The notes under the pieces are model-generated. The model searched no databases. It was given only the letters and a program-made list of their open reading frames with translations, and had not been told where the DNA came from. A program made the translations under genes and the position numbers. Shown in pieces: positions 38,075 through 47,335 of a DNA stretch of 64,000 nt. This DNA comes from Pseudoalteromonas galatheae (GTDB lineage: Bacteria; Pseudomonadota; Gammaproteobacteria; Enterobacterales; Alteromonadaceae), in assembly GCF_005886105.2 (NCBI RefSeq), contig NZ_PNCO02000001.1:3675501-3739500 (forward strand), in the 5' to 3' direction. Position 1 is the stretch's first letter. Every line of letters starts with the position of its first letter.

Positions 38075-39110
38075 TAATGGGTACCTCCAAAGTTACGCGA
38101 ACCTGTCCCACTTGGCTATCGTCATAAACCAGCTTAGCTTGATCCCCATAAAGCTGTTCCATTCGCTGTTGCACGTTTTTCAGGCCGACATTCGTGCCCT
38201 TTCGTTTACTGCCCCCGATATTACAATCGTTCGACACAACAATAATCACATTCTGCTCAGTGCGCTGTATTATTAGCTTCAGCATACCACCGGATTTAAT
38301 CTGCTCAATACCATGAGTTACCGCATTTTCTATGATCGGTTGCAGCAACATTGGCGGAAACAAAATATCATCTGTGACTTTATCGGTGACATCGTACTCA
38401 ATATGCAGACGTTCGCCTAGTCTAATTTTTTGTATGTCCAAGTAAGCCTGATTAAATCTGAGTTCATGACCAAGTGTCAGCCACTGTGTATGTGTCCGGT
38501 CTAGGCTATGTCTCAACAAAGCAGTTAATGCTGACAGCATTTTACTCGCTTGTTTCGCGTCAATCGTAATTAACGCTTGGATATTCGCCAGTGTGTTAAA
38601 AAGAAAATGCGGCTCAATCTGAGATTGAAGTAGCCTCAGCTGGGTTTCTAGTAATAACTTATCTTTTTGCACTTGGTCTAGCTCGAACTGATAAAGAGCG
38701 CGTCTTAATTGTGCGGTTTGCTCATTGCGGTAATAAATAAAGCTAACCACAATCATGAAAAAACCACCAACAACAAACACCCCTAAGTACTGCTGTAAGT
38801 CATCAACATAACCACCTGAGTTCTTTATTACATTTAAAAGGATAGGTGTTACACCCCAAACTAAAAATGATAAAACCAATGCGACCGAATATTGTGTAGC
38901 CAACTTCATGTTAGGGTAATTTGTCGCCAGCCAAATTCGTGATAATCGAATGGTAAAACCAATCCCGAGCGATATTAGCACCGAAATTATCGGATATTTA
39001 GCCCAGCCTATGGCGTAAATCGCAAACCCGATGAGTGTACATATCAATGCCAATCGAACATTTTTTTTCCAATGGTTACCACTAATCGGTGCCCCTTCAG
39101 TCTGACTCAT
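38043..39110 (-). CDS. LytS-type sensor histidine kinase
   Basis: This 355-residue kinase has about five membrane helices in the first 150 residues, a short coiled coil, the His-kinase box QSQIEPHFLFNTLANIQALI and an ATPase domain (PPMLLQPIIENAVTHGIEQ, GTNVGLKNVQQRMEQLYG). This is the usual partner of LytTR regulators. It lies one base after the barrel gene stop and overlaps the regulator. The signal may be a membrane-perturbing peptide (inference from context). Confidence 0.9.
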   Translation of the reverse strand: MSQTEGAPISGNHWKKNVRLALICTLIGFAIYAIGWAKYPIISVLISLGIGFTIRLSRIWLATNYPNMKLATQYSVALVLSFLVWGVTPILLNVIKNSGGYVDDLQQYLGVFVVGGFFMIVVSFIYYRNEQTAQLRRALYQFELDQVQKDKLLLETQLRLLQSQIEPHFLFNTLANIQALITIDAKQASKMLSALTALLRHSLDRTHTQWLTLGHELRFNQAYLDIQKIRLGERLHIEYDVTDKVTDDILFPPMLLQPIIENAVTHGIEQIKSGGMLKLIIQRTEQNVIIVVSNDCNIGGSKRKGTNVGLKNVQQRMEQLYGDQAKLVYDDSQVGQVRVTLEVPINVSTDKSGNR

Positions 39111-39111
39111 A

Positions 39112-40302
39112 TTAAAATTTTAGTTCCGTAGAAAAGTACCATGTCCTGCCAAAGCTAAGCTGCTTATAGATAGCTTCATTATCACCGGCATACTGCCGAA
39201 TACCGCCACACAGTGAGTTATGTTTAAAGCCACTGTAGCATAGCTTCCCATCAATCAACATACTGTTATCATTAGGGTTTACAACCCAAGTCAACGCAGG
39301 CTGCCACACTGTCGATGAGGTAGTTCTCAGGTGCAGCATCAGATTATTCCTAAACAAATTTTGGGTTGCAAAATGCCCGCGCATTACCCGTAATTGATGA
39401 CTTTCTATATTACCATCTGCAGCCGCAATCAAGTTGCGCCACTGCCCATTACCCGGTGCTCGGCCATCGTACCAATACTCAGCAATTAACGTCACCCCAA
39501 AACGCAAACTGTAATTGATACCCATTAAGGCTTGAAGACTACCACGCCGCCATTGCGTTTGAACTGAAGGAAGAAAGCTGTCTGATTGCAAAGTGTGGGG
39601 GTCAAAAACTGGCATCCTGTGCCTTTGCTGCCAAAGTAATGAGCCATGAATTTCCATGCTATCACCGATAACAGTAACAGCACTACCGCCTACTCTTGCG
39701 CCTAATTTCTCGTCATAGTGCGCAACGGCCTGAGCTTCAAAATTTTCAAAGTATCGATAATAACGACCACCACAGCCAAAGCTTGCTGCCACTTTCGCCC
39801 CTTTTTCTAAATAATCAGGGACAGTTTCGTTACACAATAGGCTGACACTACCTGTTTCGGTGAAATAGTCTCCCACCGCCATCCAAGTGCCAGGCGGCAC
39901 TGCGGTATAGACCGCAAGGGAATCGGTAGGAGAAAACATATCGAGAGGTCGAAAACCATAACCAACATCCCAATCCAGTTTTTTCTTGCCGACTGACGCA
40001 AACCAATCGCCCAACATCAAATCGTAATAAGCCTCCGAAACGTCTACATCGAGTTCAGACACTCCAGCCATTGTCATCCAGTTTGCAGTGGCCGCAACTC
40101 TAATCCCATTAAACTCAGTACTAACATCGAGAGCAGTAAACCAGAACGTCGTGTCTTTTTCATCAAAGATTCGGCTGTTACTGGCATTGAGCTCTTGTAC
40201 GTTCATGCGCCAAGCAGTATCAAACTCAACGGTTGCATTTGCTGAGTAACTTAACAAAGTGAGAATGGCTGATAGTAAATAGTAGTTGATTAGTTTTTGC
40301 AT
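39112..40302 (-). CDS. Outer-membrane beta-barrel protein
   Basis: This 396-residue protein has a signal peptide ending NATVEF, regular amphipathic strands through its length and a terminal Phe (TELKF), all typical of outer-membrane barrels. ATG 40302 has GGAGGG five bases upstream and is preferred to TTG 40314. I do not recognise the family; it resembles porin-like proteins found next to LolA-like/MMPL or ABC exporters. It heads the two-component operon, so it may be the outer-membrane part of a secretion or immunity route. Confidence 0.75.
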   Translation of the reverse strand: MQKLINYYLLSAILTLLSYSANATVEFDTAWRMNVQELNASNSRIFDEKDTTFWFTALDVSTEFNGIRVAATANWMTMAGVSELDVDVSEAYYDLMLGDWFASVGKKKLDWDVGYGFRPLDMFSPTDSLAVYTAVPPGTWMAVGDYFTETGSVSLLCNETVPDYLEKGAKVAASFGCGGRYYRYFENFEAQAVAHYDEKLGARVGGSAVTVIGDSMEIHGSLLWQQRHRMPVFDPHTLQSDSFLPSVQTQWRRGSLQALMGINYSLRFGVTLIAEYWYDGRAPGNGQWRNLIAAADGNIESHQLRVMRGHFATQNLFRNNLMLHLRTTSSTVWQPALTWVVNPNDNSMLIDGKLCYSGFKHNSLCGGIRQYAGDNEAIYKQLSFGRTWYFSTELKF

Positions 40303-40423
40303 TATGCCCTCCAAATGTGAGTAGCATACGACTTGCTACCAACAATTGGGGGCCAAACGATAAAAAGTAGAATGTTAAGATAAATGGTGAATTAGCGTGA
40401 TAAACGGTTTAAGAACACTAAAC

Positions 40424-40452
40424 GGGAGCAAGCTTGGGACCAGCTCGCTCCC
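40424..40452 (-). terminator. Terminator of the C39 transporter gene
   Basis: On the minus strand GGGAGCGAGCT pairs with AGCTTGCTCCC (11 bp including one G-U) around a 7-base loop, followed by GTTTAG and a T-rich stretch. It separates the transporter operon from the barrel gene. Confidence 0.75.
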
Positions 40453-40457
40453 ACAGC

Positions 40458-42596
40458 CTATTCAGACGCAGACGTTTCCATTTCCGCGTCTATTTTTTCT
40501 GGCTTTTTGAGCTTAATTTCCCGATCTGCCGAGGCGATGGTTTCTTTACGGTGTGCAATGATCACGCGGGTAATTTTCAACCGTGATACGGCTTCATTGA
40601 TATCCTCTTCCAAACCAGTATCAAGGTGGCTTGTCGCTTCATCCATAAACAGAATCTTAGGGTCTTTATACAGGGCACGTGCCAAGATGATCCGCTGCTT
40701 CTGGCCCCCAGATAAGCTCGAGCCCATGTCCCCAATCAAACTATCATAGCCCATAGGCATTTCGCTAATATCGTCATGAATGGCTGCAAGCTGGGCACAG
40801 TGCACCACTTTTTCCATATTAATCGGAGTATCAAAAAAGGCGATATTATCAGCCACTGTACCTGATAATAACTCATCGTCTTGCATTACCGCGGCGATTT
40901 GCTGACGGTATTGTCTCGCCCCAATTTGGCTAAGCGGCACACCATCCACAAATATATCTCCACTAGAGGGCTTATTCAGACCTAACATTAGTTTGAGCAA
41001 CGTCGACTTACCACAACCAGAGGGCCCAGTAATTGCAACGGATTCACCCGCATTGATTGTCAAGTTAAGCTTGTCTATGACATTGGGGGTCGCATCTGAG
41101 TATGCAAAAGAGATGTTTTTCACCTCAATCTTGCCTTCAATATTCAGCTTGCGGTATTGATCTGGTTGCAACTCTTCTTTATCTGTCAAAGCGATATCGG
41201 CGATACGGTCAAAGTGCAAACCAAGCATCTTAAATTCAATCAGCTTTTCTATTAGGTTTGCAGTCTTATCCATAAACTGACGCTTATACGACATAAAAGC
41301 AAATAGCATACCGGTACTAAATCCACCAGCAATTACCAAATGTGCCGCCAAATAAACCACAATAATATTCTCGATACCGAATAACGCGCGGTTAATCGCA
41401 TCATAGCCGATTTTAAAATTGCCCAAGCGGATATTGTGGTTAATTGCGCTAGCATAGCGATTTTGCCATTGTCCTTCCCGCTTTACCTCAGAGCCGAATA
41501 ATTTAATCGTTTGGATCCCGCGCACTGTTTCCATAAAGTTAGAGTTTTCTTCTGCGCGAGCCATAATTTCCTGCTCACTGATATTGCGAAATGGCTTATA
41601 CATAGCGATACGAATAATAGCGTAAGCGATAACGGCTACCAACACGACAGCCGATAGCATGGGGCTGTAAAAAAAGATCATCGCCAAGGTGATAATCGCC
41701 ATTAAGCCATCAATAATCGCTTCAATGACACCAGTTGTAAGGAGCTGCTTTACCTGTTGTAGCGAACTGAAGCGAGAAACAACATCTCCCATGTGGCGCT
41801 TTTCAAAATAAGCGATGGGTAAACGCACTAAGTGATGAAATAAATTTGCACCTAATTGGATATTCATCTGATTACCAAAATGCAGCAAGGTGAAGCCTCG
41901 CAGTGCATTGGTGGCAATTTCAAACAATAGGACTAAAAAGAAACCAACTGCAAGCACGGTTAATAATGAGGTATCCCCTGTAAGTATGACATCATCTATA
42001 ACGAGTTGGATATAATAAGGCGCTGCAAGCGTAAATACTTGTAGCAAAATGGAAAGCATAAAAATAAGTAGCAATGAACGTTTTAAGCCAGTAATACGAC
42101 TCCAAAAATCGGAGAACTTCAAACTGGCCTTTCGCTCTTTCTTCTCAAACTCTTTGGTTGGCGTTAACTCAAGCGCCACTCCAGTAAAGTGCTTAGAAGC
42201 TTCTTCCATCGTAAAGGTCTTTTCGCCACCAGCTGGGTCGTGGATCACTATGCGCTTTTCGTTGGCCTTTTTAAGCACCACAAAATGATTCATGTCCCAA
42301 TGCAAAATTGCCGGTGTTTGCAGCGCATCTAAATCCTCAAGTTCAATTCGCAGCGGTCTTGAGGTTAAGTGCAGCTTTTCAGCAAAGTGCATTATGTCGA
42401 GTAGCGTACAACCTTCAATTGAAATACTAAAACGCTGTCTTAAGCGTGTTAAGTCAGTATGGTAACCATGATATCCCGCAACCATGGCAAGGCTTGCAAG
42501 ACCACACTCAGCTGCCTCTGATTGAATGATCACTGGTAAAGATTTCCGCGACCAAAACTCTAACTTATTGGCTGCGCCTTCGTGTTCCATTTCCAT
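40458..42596 (-). CDS. Peptidase-containing ABC transporter (C39 type, LanT-like)
   Basis: This 712-residue inner-membrane exporter cuts Gly-Gly leaders and exports the core peptide. The N-terminal C39 peptidase has C31 (SEAAECGLASLAM), H104 (DMNHFVVL) and D120 (HDPAGG), so the triad is complete. Six membrane helices span about 160-440. The nucleotide-binding domain has [18 protein letters not shown] and ILFMDEATSHLD. It is coupled to the HlyD adaptor 17 bases upstream. The Gly-Gly precursors at 27865, 33376, 45995, 46212 and 50403 are its natural substrates. Confidence 0.93.
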   Translation of the reverse strand: MEMEHEGAANKLEFWSRKSLPVIIQSEAAECGLASLAMVAGYHGYHTDLTRLRQRFSISIEGCTLLDIMHFAEKLHLTSRPLRIELEDLDALQTPAILHWDMNHFVVLKKANEKRIVIHDPAGGEKTFTMEEASKHFTGVALELTPTKEFEKKERKASLKFSDFWSRITGLKRSLLLIFMLSILLQVFTLAAPYYIQLVIDDVILTGDTSLLTVLAVGFFLVLLFEIATNALRGFTLLHFGNQMNIQLGANLFHHLVRLPIAYFEKRHMGDVVSRFSSLQQVKQLLTTGVIEAIIDGLMAIITLAMIFFYSPMLSAVVLVAVIAYAIIRIAMYKPFRNISEQEIMARAEENSNFMETVRGIQTIKLFGSEVKREGQWQNRYASAINHNIRLGNFKIGYDAINRALFGIENIIVVYLAAHLVIAGGFSTGMLFAFMSYKRQFMDKTANLIEKLIEFKMLGLHFDRIADIALTDKEELQPDQYRKLNIEGKIEVKNISFAYSDATPNVIDKLNLTINAGESVAITGPSGCGKSTLLKLMLGLNKPSSGDIFVDGVPLSQIGARQYRQQIAAVMQDDELLSGTVADNIAFFDTPINMEKVVHCAQLAAIHDDISEMPMGYDSLIGDMGSSLSGGQKQRIILARALYKDPKILFMDEATSHLDTGLEEDINEAVSRLKITRVIIAHRKETIASADREIKLKKPEKIDAEMETSASE

Positions 42597-42613
42597 ATCA
42601 ACCCTTTTACTTC

Positions 42614-43858
42614 TTATAATTGGCCTTTGATGCTAAATACTGGGTCAAACAACCAGCGCAATAATGAGCGTTCTTCTACCACAATATCGGCATCAAGTGT
42701 CATTCCTGCTCTCAATGCGGTATCTTTACCGTATGCCTTAACCGCTTGCTCATCAAGTGCAACAACCACGCGATACGCAGGCTCCTTAATAATACCCGGC
42801 ATATTAGTTTCCTCAGGTAAAATCACACTGTTACTGAGCTCTACAATTTTTCCTTTGTAAATGCCAAACTTTTCATAAGGAAAAGCGTGATAACGCAGTT
42901 TTGTCTCTTGTCCTTCTTTGATAAAACCAAAGGCCGAGGTTGGGATATAAACTATCGCTTGCATATCACTATGCTCGGGGATCAGGGTAAGTAAATGTTG
43001 ACCCATAGAAACATTTTTACCTAACTTTGCCAGTAATCCTGTCACTACCCCTGACTGAGTCGCACGAACTTCACCAAGTCGCTCCTGCTCAATGGATGAG
43101 ATTTGGATAAGCAGGTCAGCTTGTTGCGATTGCAGCTGAGAAATTCGGTTTTGGTGTTCTATGGGCAGTTTAGCCAATTGATTTTTGATGTTTTTAAGTT
43201 GCGATTCCAGTGCAATGCGTTCCGATCGGATGGAAGACGATTGCTGCTTTAGCGACAGCAAAGTATCTTTCTGGCGCTGCAACTCAAGCTCAGAGATGTA
43301 TCCGGTGCCTTTTAGTGTTGCAATTTGCGATACTAAATCTTGATTAAGTAGTAGCCGCTCTTGGAACGTAGTGGCTTGACTCTCAAGTTCACTTAACTTT
43401 TCTTTTGCAGTGCTTTCTTGCTGCTGCAACTCCTCAATATCAAGTTGATATTGACCTCGCAATTGCTCTATTTGTTGTAATAGATTTTTTTGTTGGAACC
43501 GGTACTGATTAAGTAAAGCTTGATTTAATTCGGTGGCTTCGGTGCTATGTTTTGCAGATGCAATACGCAGCAACGGCTGCCCCGCAATCACCTCTTCACC
43601 TTCTTTAACCAACACCTCAGACACAACACCTTGTTGCATCGCTGCAACGCGCAGCAATCCGCCACTGGGTTCGATGACGCCAGATACTCTTTCCTTTCTG
43701 GTATAGCTACCACTAGATAGAAACACGATGCTTAAAACCACAACCACTAGAATAAGTAACCCTAACGTTTTAAATACAGGCGGTTGGATCAAGCTAATTG
43801 TGCCCTCTAAGCGGTGCTGCTTATGCTCTAACACCTCACGGCGAAATAAATTTTCCAT
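42614..43858 (-). CDS. HlyD-family adaptor of the C39 transporter
   Basis: This 414-residue adaptor of the CvaA/RaxA type has one membrane helix at about 32-52. A lipoyl half (GLLRVAAMQQGVVSEVLVKEGEEV) and a long coiled coil (about 110-260, rich in Gln/Leu/Glu) follow, then the second lipoyl half (EVRATQSGVVTGLLAKLGKNV) and a C-terminal barrel. It bridges the C39 exporter to an outer-membrane channel such as TolC. No TolC homologue is in the window. The Shine-Dalgarno sequence is poor. Confidence 0.9.
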   Translation of the reverse strand: MENLFRREVLEHKQHRLEGTISLIQPPVFKTLGLLILVVVVLSIVFLSSGSYTRKERVSGVIEPSGGLLRVAAMQQGVVSEVLVKEGEEVIAGQPLLRIASAKHSTEATELNQALLNQYRFQQKNLLQQIEQLRGQYQLDIEELQQQESTAKEKLSELESQATTFQERLLLNQDLVSQIATLKGTGYISELELQRQKDTLLSLKQQSSSIRSERIALESQLKNIKNQLAKLPIEHQNRISQLQSQQADLLIQISSIEQERLGEVRATQSGVVTGLLAKLGKNVSMGQHLLTLIPEHSDMQAIVYIPTSAFGFIKEGQETKLRYHAFPYEKFGIYKGKIVELSNSVILPEETNMPGIIKEPAYRVVVALDEQAVKAYGKDTALRAGMTLDADIVVEERSLLRWLFDPVFSIKGQL

Positions 43859-43936
43859 AGCACTTATTGGGTAATATTATTGTTAATATTTTTTTATTGA
43901 AAATACAATGTACCACGGGTAGTAACAGAAAGGAAT

Positions 43937-43967
43937 GAAATAAGGCAAGTCATACTTGCCTTATTTC
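43937..43967. terminator. Strong hairpin terminator after glmU
   Basis: A perfect 14-bp stem (43937-43950 with 43954-43967) closes a 3-base loop, with T-rich sequence on both exits. It lies about 50 bases beyond the glmU stop and insulates glmU from the exporter operon. Confidence 0.75.
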
Positions 43968-44017
43968 TATTCTAAGAAGTGTTATACTATCTCTATGATA
44001 ATAAATATAAAATCAGC

Positions 44018-45379
44018 TTATTGCTTTTTAATTGGACGCTGCCAACCATCTAAATTTCGCTGCTTTCCACGCGCAACTGCTAGTTGTTCATCTTTAACAC
44101 TTGAAGTAATCACAGAGCCTGCACCAACCGTTGCTGTGCTACCAATTTCAACTGGTGCAACTAGCGAAGAATTTGAGCCAATAAACGCGTTATCGCCAAT
44201 AATAGTTTTAGACTTATTCACCCCATCGTAGTTACAAGTAATAGTCCCTGCACCAATATTCACTTTTTCACCAATTTCAGCATCCCCAAGATAGGTTAAG
44301 TGATTAGCTTTAGAACCTTTACCAAGGCGAGATTTCTTCATCTCGACAAAGTTACCAATATGAGAGTCTTCTTCCATGATCGCACCAGGGCGCAAACGAG
44401 CAAAAGGGCCTAAAGTACATTTATCAGCGACTGACGCATCCTCAATAAGAGTATTGGCTTTAATCACTACACCATTACCGATTTTACAATTTTTGAGTAC
44501 ACAGTTAGGACCAATGACGACATCATCGCCAATTTCAACATGACCTTCAAATATCACGTTAACATCAATCTGAACATCTTCGCCGGTTGTTACCTGTCCA
44601 CGCACATCAATACGAGCAGGGTCAGCTAGACTTGCACCGTTAATCATCAGGGCTTCTGCTTGCCAAGCCTGATAAGCACGCTCTAAGGCAGCAAGTTGTA
44701 CGCGGTTATTCGCACCTTCAACTTCCATCTTATCGTCTGGTTGTGCTGAGGTAATTTCTATTCCCTCATCGTGTGCCATTGCAACGATGTCAGTGAGGTA
44801 ATATTCGCCCTGTGCATTCTCGTTTGATAGCTGCCCCAACCACTTTTTCAAAAGCTTACCATTAGCAGCCATAATGCCGGTGTTGATTTCAGTAATGGCG
44901 AGCTGTTCATCAGAAGCATCTTTTTGTTCGACGATGCCCACTAATTTACCATTTTCCCGTAGCATACGGCCGTAACCCGCTGGGTTTGCTAAATCAACAG
45001 TGAGTACAGCAAGGCCGTCATCTGGCGTCACATCCAGCAAACGCTGTAACGTACTCTTTTTTGTCAGTGGTACATCACCATAGAGGACTAACACTTTATC
45101 ATCGTCGCCGATATGCTCTTTCGCAACCGCTACCGCGTGACCTGTACCTAACTGCTCTGCTTGATGAACCCAGTTTACTTCATTATGTGCCAAGGCAGCT
45201 TGTAGTTGCTGCGCTCCATGTCCGAATACTAAATTGGTCGATTGCGCCCCAAGAGACACAGCATTATCGATGACATGTTGAACCATCGGCTTTCCAGCAA
45301 TAAGATGAAGTACCTTTGGTAGTTTAGAGCGCATGCGCGTGCCTTTACCCGCAGCTAAAATAATTGTATTTAATGGCAT
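44018..45379 (-). CDS. glmU: Bifunctional UDP-GlcNAc pyrophosphorylase / GlcN-1-P acetyltransferase
   Basis: This 453-residue enzyme makes UDP-N-acetylglucosamine for peptidoglycan and lipopolysaccharide. The N-terminal nucleotidyltransferase begins [18 protein letters not shown] and shows GTGHAV. The C-terminal left-handed beta-helix has hexapeptide repeats and the acetyltransferase His/Asn region ([30 protein letters not shown]). The length is normal. It is a core gene and marks chromosomal backbone between the class I cluster and the precursor/LuxR region. Confidence 0.97.
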   Translation of the reverse strand: MPLNTIILAAGKGTRMRSKLPKVLHLIAGKPMVQHVIDNAVSLGAQSTNLVFGHGAQQLQAALAHNEVNWVHQAEQLGTGHAVAVAKEHIGDDDKVLVLYGDVPLTKKSTLQRLLDVTPDDGLAVLTVDLANPAGYGRMLRENGKLVGIVEQKDASDEQLAITEINTGIMAANGKLLKKWLGQLSNENAQGEYYLTDIVAMAHDEGIEITSAQPDDKMEVEGANNRVQLAALERAYQAWQAEALMINGASLADPARIDVRGQVTTGEDVQIDVNVIFEGHVEIGDDVVIGPNCVLKNCKIGNGVVIKANTLIEDASVADKCTLGPFARLRPGAIMEEDSHIGNFVEMKKSRLGKGSKANHLTYLGDAEIGEKVNIGAGTITCNYDGVNKSKTIIGDNAFIGSNSSLVAPVEIGSTATVGAGSVITSSVKDEQLAVARGKQRNLDGWQRPIKKQ

Positions 45380-45994
45380 CTATGATGAATCCTTTTTTAT
45401 TTGCTATCCCCTACACATATCACACACTTTAAGACTGCCACTCCATGTGCCCAGCCAAACTTACTCGCAGTGTATAATTTGCTTCAGAAATGATTGCGAA
45501 TATTTTAACTAAATTTACCTCAATTGATAGTCATAAGCTGAATGTTCACCAAAAGCGGCTGCTCGCACATAAGAAATTACTAAAGTGATATAACTAAGGT
45601 ACCGTTACTTATCACAATGACGCTTAGTGCACCGTTAGCTCTTACTGCAATATCTCTAGCTCAATACGCTATTTTCTCCTAACGCCTCAACTAACTTCTT
45701 TACATTCAAGACTTCACTTTGACAGTTGTACGAGAGCAATAAAAAGCAAAAATACAGCGAAAAACTCACTGGAAAGTTCTAATTAAACTCTTTTGTAAGA
45801 TAACAAAGCTTATAAAACAAAAGCTTATACCAGAACCTTATATACAAATCATAACTTTCTAATAATCAATTTTTGAAAAAACCTTGCTAACTTAAGAATC
45901 AAGTTACGGGGTACAGCAACTCCTCACTTAACAAGCTAAGAAATAAAAATTTATAAGCTCTACACAACAATAAATAATTAACAAGGATAAGAAA
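45380..45994. other. Gene-free AT-rich region between glmU and the precursor pair
   Basis: The 615 bases carry no convincing coding frame on either strand. The region should hold the glmU promoter and the promoter of the tandem precursors. No clear consensus promoter or repeat stands out. Confidence 0.5.
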
Positions 45995-46156
45995 ATGAAA
46001 CTTACGGTTACTAAAAAAAATATCAAAAACCTAAGCCAAGACAGCAAACGTCTTCCTGTGAATATGACTAAATTAATCAACGGCGGCACCATAACAAAGT
46101 TACCAGGCGATAGCTCAGACACTACCGTTACATTGCAATCAGCTCAAATACGCTAA
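45995..46156 (+). CDS. Cys-free Gly-Gly-leader precursor peptide, copy 1
   Basis: This 53-residue peptide has a 31-residue leader (MKLTVTKKNIKNLS, then NMTKLINGG) of the same length and pattern as the class I precursors. Its 22-residue core is TITKLPGDSSDTTVTL plus six residues. The core has eight Ser/Thr and no Cys, so it cannot form intramolecular lanthionine. Products could be dehydrated only, modified otherwise, or not modified at all. AAGGA lies seven bases upstream of the ATG. It is followed by a near copy at 46212. Confidence 0.8.
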   Translation: MKLTVTKKNIKNLSQDSKRLPVNMTKLINGGTITKLPGDSSDTTVTLQSAQIR

Positions 46157-46211
46157 CGATAAACTCAATAACAACATTCAATAAAAACAACAAAATACAT
46201 AGGACACGACC

Positions 46212-46373
46212 ATGAAACTAGCAATCACAAAGAAACGCATCAAAAACTTAAGCCAAGACAACAAGTGCCTTCCTGTCAATATGACTAAGTTAATCAACGG
46301 CGGCACCATAACAAAATTGCCAGGCGATAGCTCAGATACAACGGTTACGTTGCCATCAGCTCAAATTCACTAA
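46212..46373 (+). CDS. Cys-free Gly-Gly-leader precursor peptide, copy 2
   Basis: This 53-residue peptide is about 85% identical to the one at 45995. The core differs at only two residues (TLPSA for TLQSA, and His for the final Arg). The leader contains one Cys (NKCLP), but the core has none. AGGA lies seven bases upstream of the ATG. The tandem duplication with conserved cores suggests the product is selected for. Confidence 0.8.
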   Translation: MKLAITKKRIKNLSQDNKCLPVNMTKLINGGTITKLPGDSSDTTVTLPSAQIH

Positions 46374-46466
46374 TGTAGGACATTGACAGAGCAAACCTAT
46401 CACTTAAGTGCTAGGGGTACTCGTTGTAGAGAATACAACCATAAAACAGGCGTTAATTAACAGCAC

Positions 46467-46538
46467 AAAGGCCAAAGCCTAAACAACAAACGTTTACCAG
46501 CTGGTATGACTCGACTCATTAATAGTGGTGTAACGTCA
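46467..46538 (+). pseudogene. Relic of a third tandem precursor
   Basis: The frame reads KGQSLNNKRLPAGMTRLINS then GVTS, which aligns with the end of the leader of the two upstream peptides (LSQDNKxLPVNMTKLINGG). The start codon and the first part of the leader are gone and the Gly-Gly is Ser-Gly. The frame runs on into the LuxR-type gene, which explains a spurious longer start for that gene. Confidence 0.65.
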
Positions 46539-46646
46539 ATACATTTTTTGAAAACAACGCTTTCGAGGCGCGATAACTCACAGCAGCCAGTGATCCGCAC
46601 CATCAAGCGTAAACACAATATATTTTCAAATAGCGGAGCATCACGC

Positions 46647-47318
46647 ATGAGTTTAGTAAGCATGACACCGGCAACAGCAGGGATTTACAATCAGACCGTG
46701 TTTAATGAGATGATTAACGAGATAAACAACGTAAAAAATGAAGTTGAATTTCGCAGTCTAGTCACAAAGCTACAAGCGATGTCAGCACCTAGCTTTTTAG
46801 CATTCATCGCTTTTGAGCACACAACACCAACATCTGTTGAATGCAAACTATATGGCAATCCGCCCAGTGCAATAAACCAACTACTGCTCAGCGAAGAGAT
46901 ACATGAATACTGTCACAATGAGTCCTCTCCCATTTCACTGAGTCAGTTTGGCAGCTTATATCCTCAGCATTTATATCTATTACCTGTACATGCTGGACAC
47001 AATGAACACGGTGCATTTCTTTTACAAATTCAAGACCCTCATGACGTTGAGCACCTTTGCTGGTATTGGTCGTCCATTGCTACATATCTCATACACGCTT
47101 ATATCAAGCTAGCTAAACAACGCCTTGTTGCTATCACCAAACGCGAGCGAGACTGTTTACTTTGGGCCTGTGAAGGAAAGACTTCATGGGAAATTAGTCA
47201 AATATTGGGAGTCTCTGAACGTACCGTAAATTTCCATCTATCCAATTGTATTGAAAAGACTAATAGCTCAAACCGACTTCAAGCTATCGCGAAGTGCGTC
47301 GTGACAAACATCATTTAA
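46647..47318 (+). CDS. LuxR-type transcriptional regulator
   Basis: This protein of about 223 residues has a C-terminal LuxR helix-turn-helix (TKRERDCLLWACEGKTSWEI, SERTVNFHLSNCIEKTN). The N-terminal half resembles an autoinducer-binding layout in length but lacks the clear Trp/Tyr/Asp acyl-homoserine-lactone signature. ATG 46647 has a GGAG nine bases upstream. The longer frame from 46506 starts within the precursor relic and is rejected. It is 17 bases before the metallo-beta-lactamase-fold gene and likely co-transcribed. A paralogue is at 49493. It may control the nearby precursors (inference). Confidence 0.85.
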   Translation: MSLVSMTPATAGIYNQTVFNEMINEINNVKNEVEFRSLVTKLQAMSAPSFLAFIAFEHTTPTSVECKLYGNPPSAINQLLLSEEIHEYCHNESSPISLSQFGSLYPQHLYLLPVHAGHNEHGAFLLQIQDPHDVEHLCWYWSSIATYLIHAYIKLAKQRLVAITKRERDCLLWACEGKTSWEISQILGVSERTVNFHLSNCIEKTNSSNRLQAIAKCVVTNII

Positions 47319-47335
47319 ATTTTAAAGGAAATAAA

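Noticed and set aside
46506..46646. Longer N-terminus for the LuxR regulator
   Set aside because: These codons are the remains of a precursor leader. The ATG at 46647 has a ribosome site and gives a normal length.
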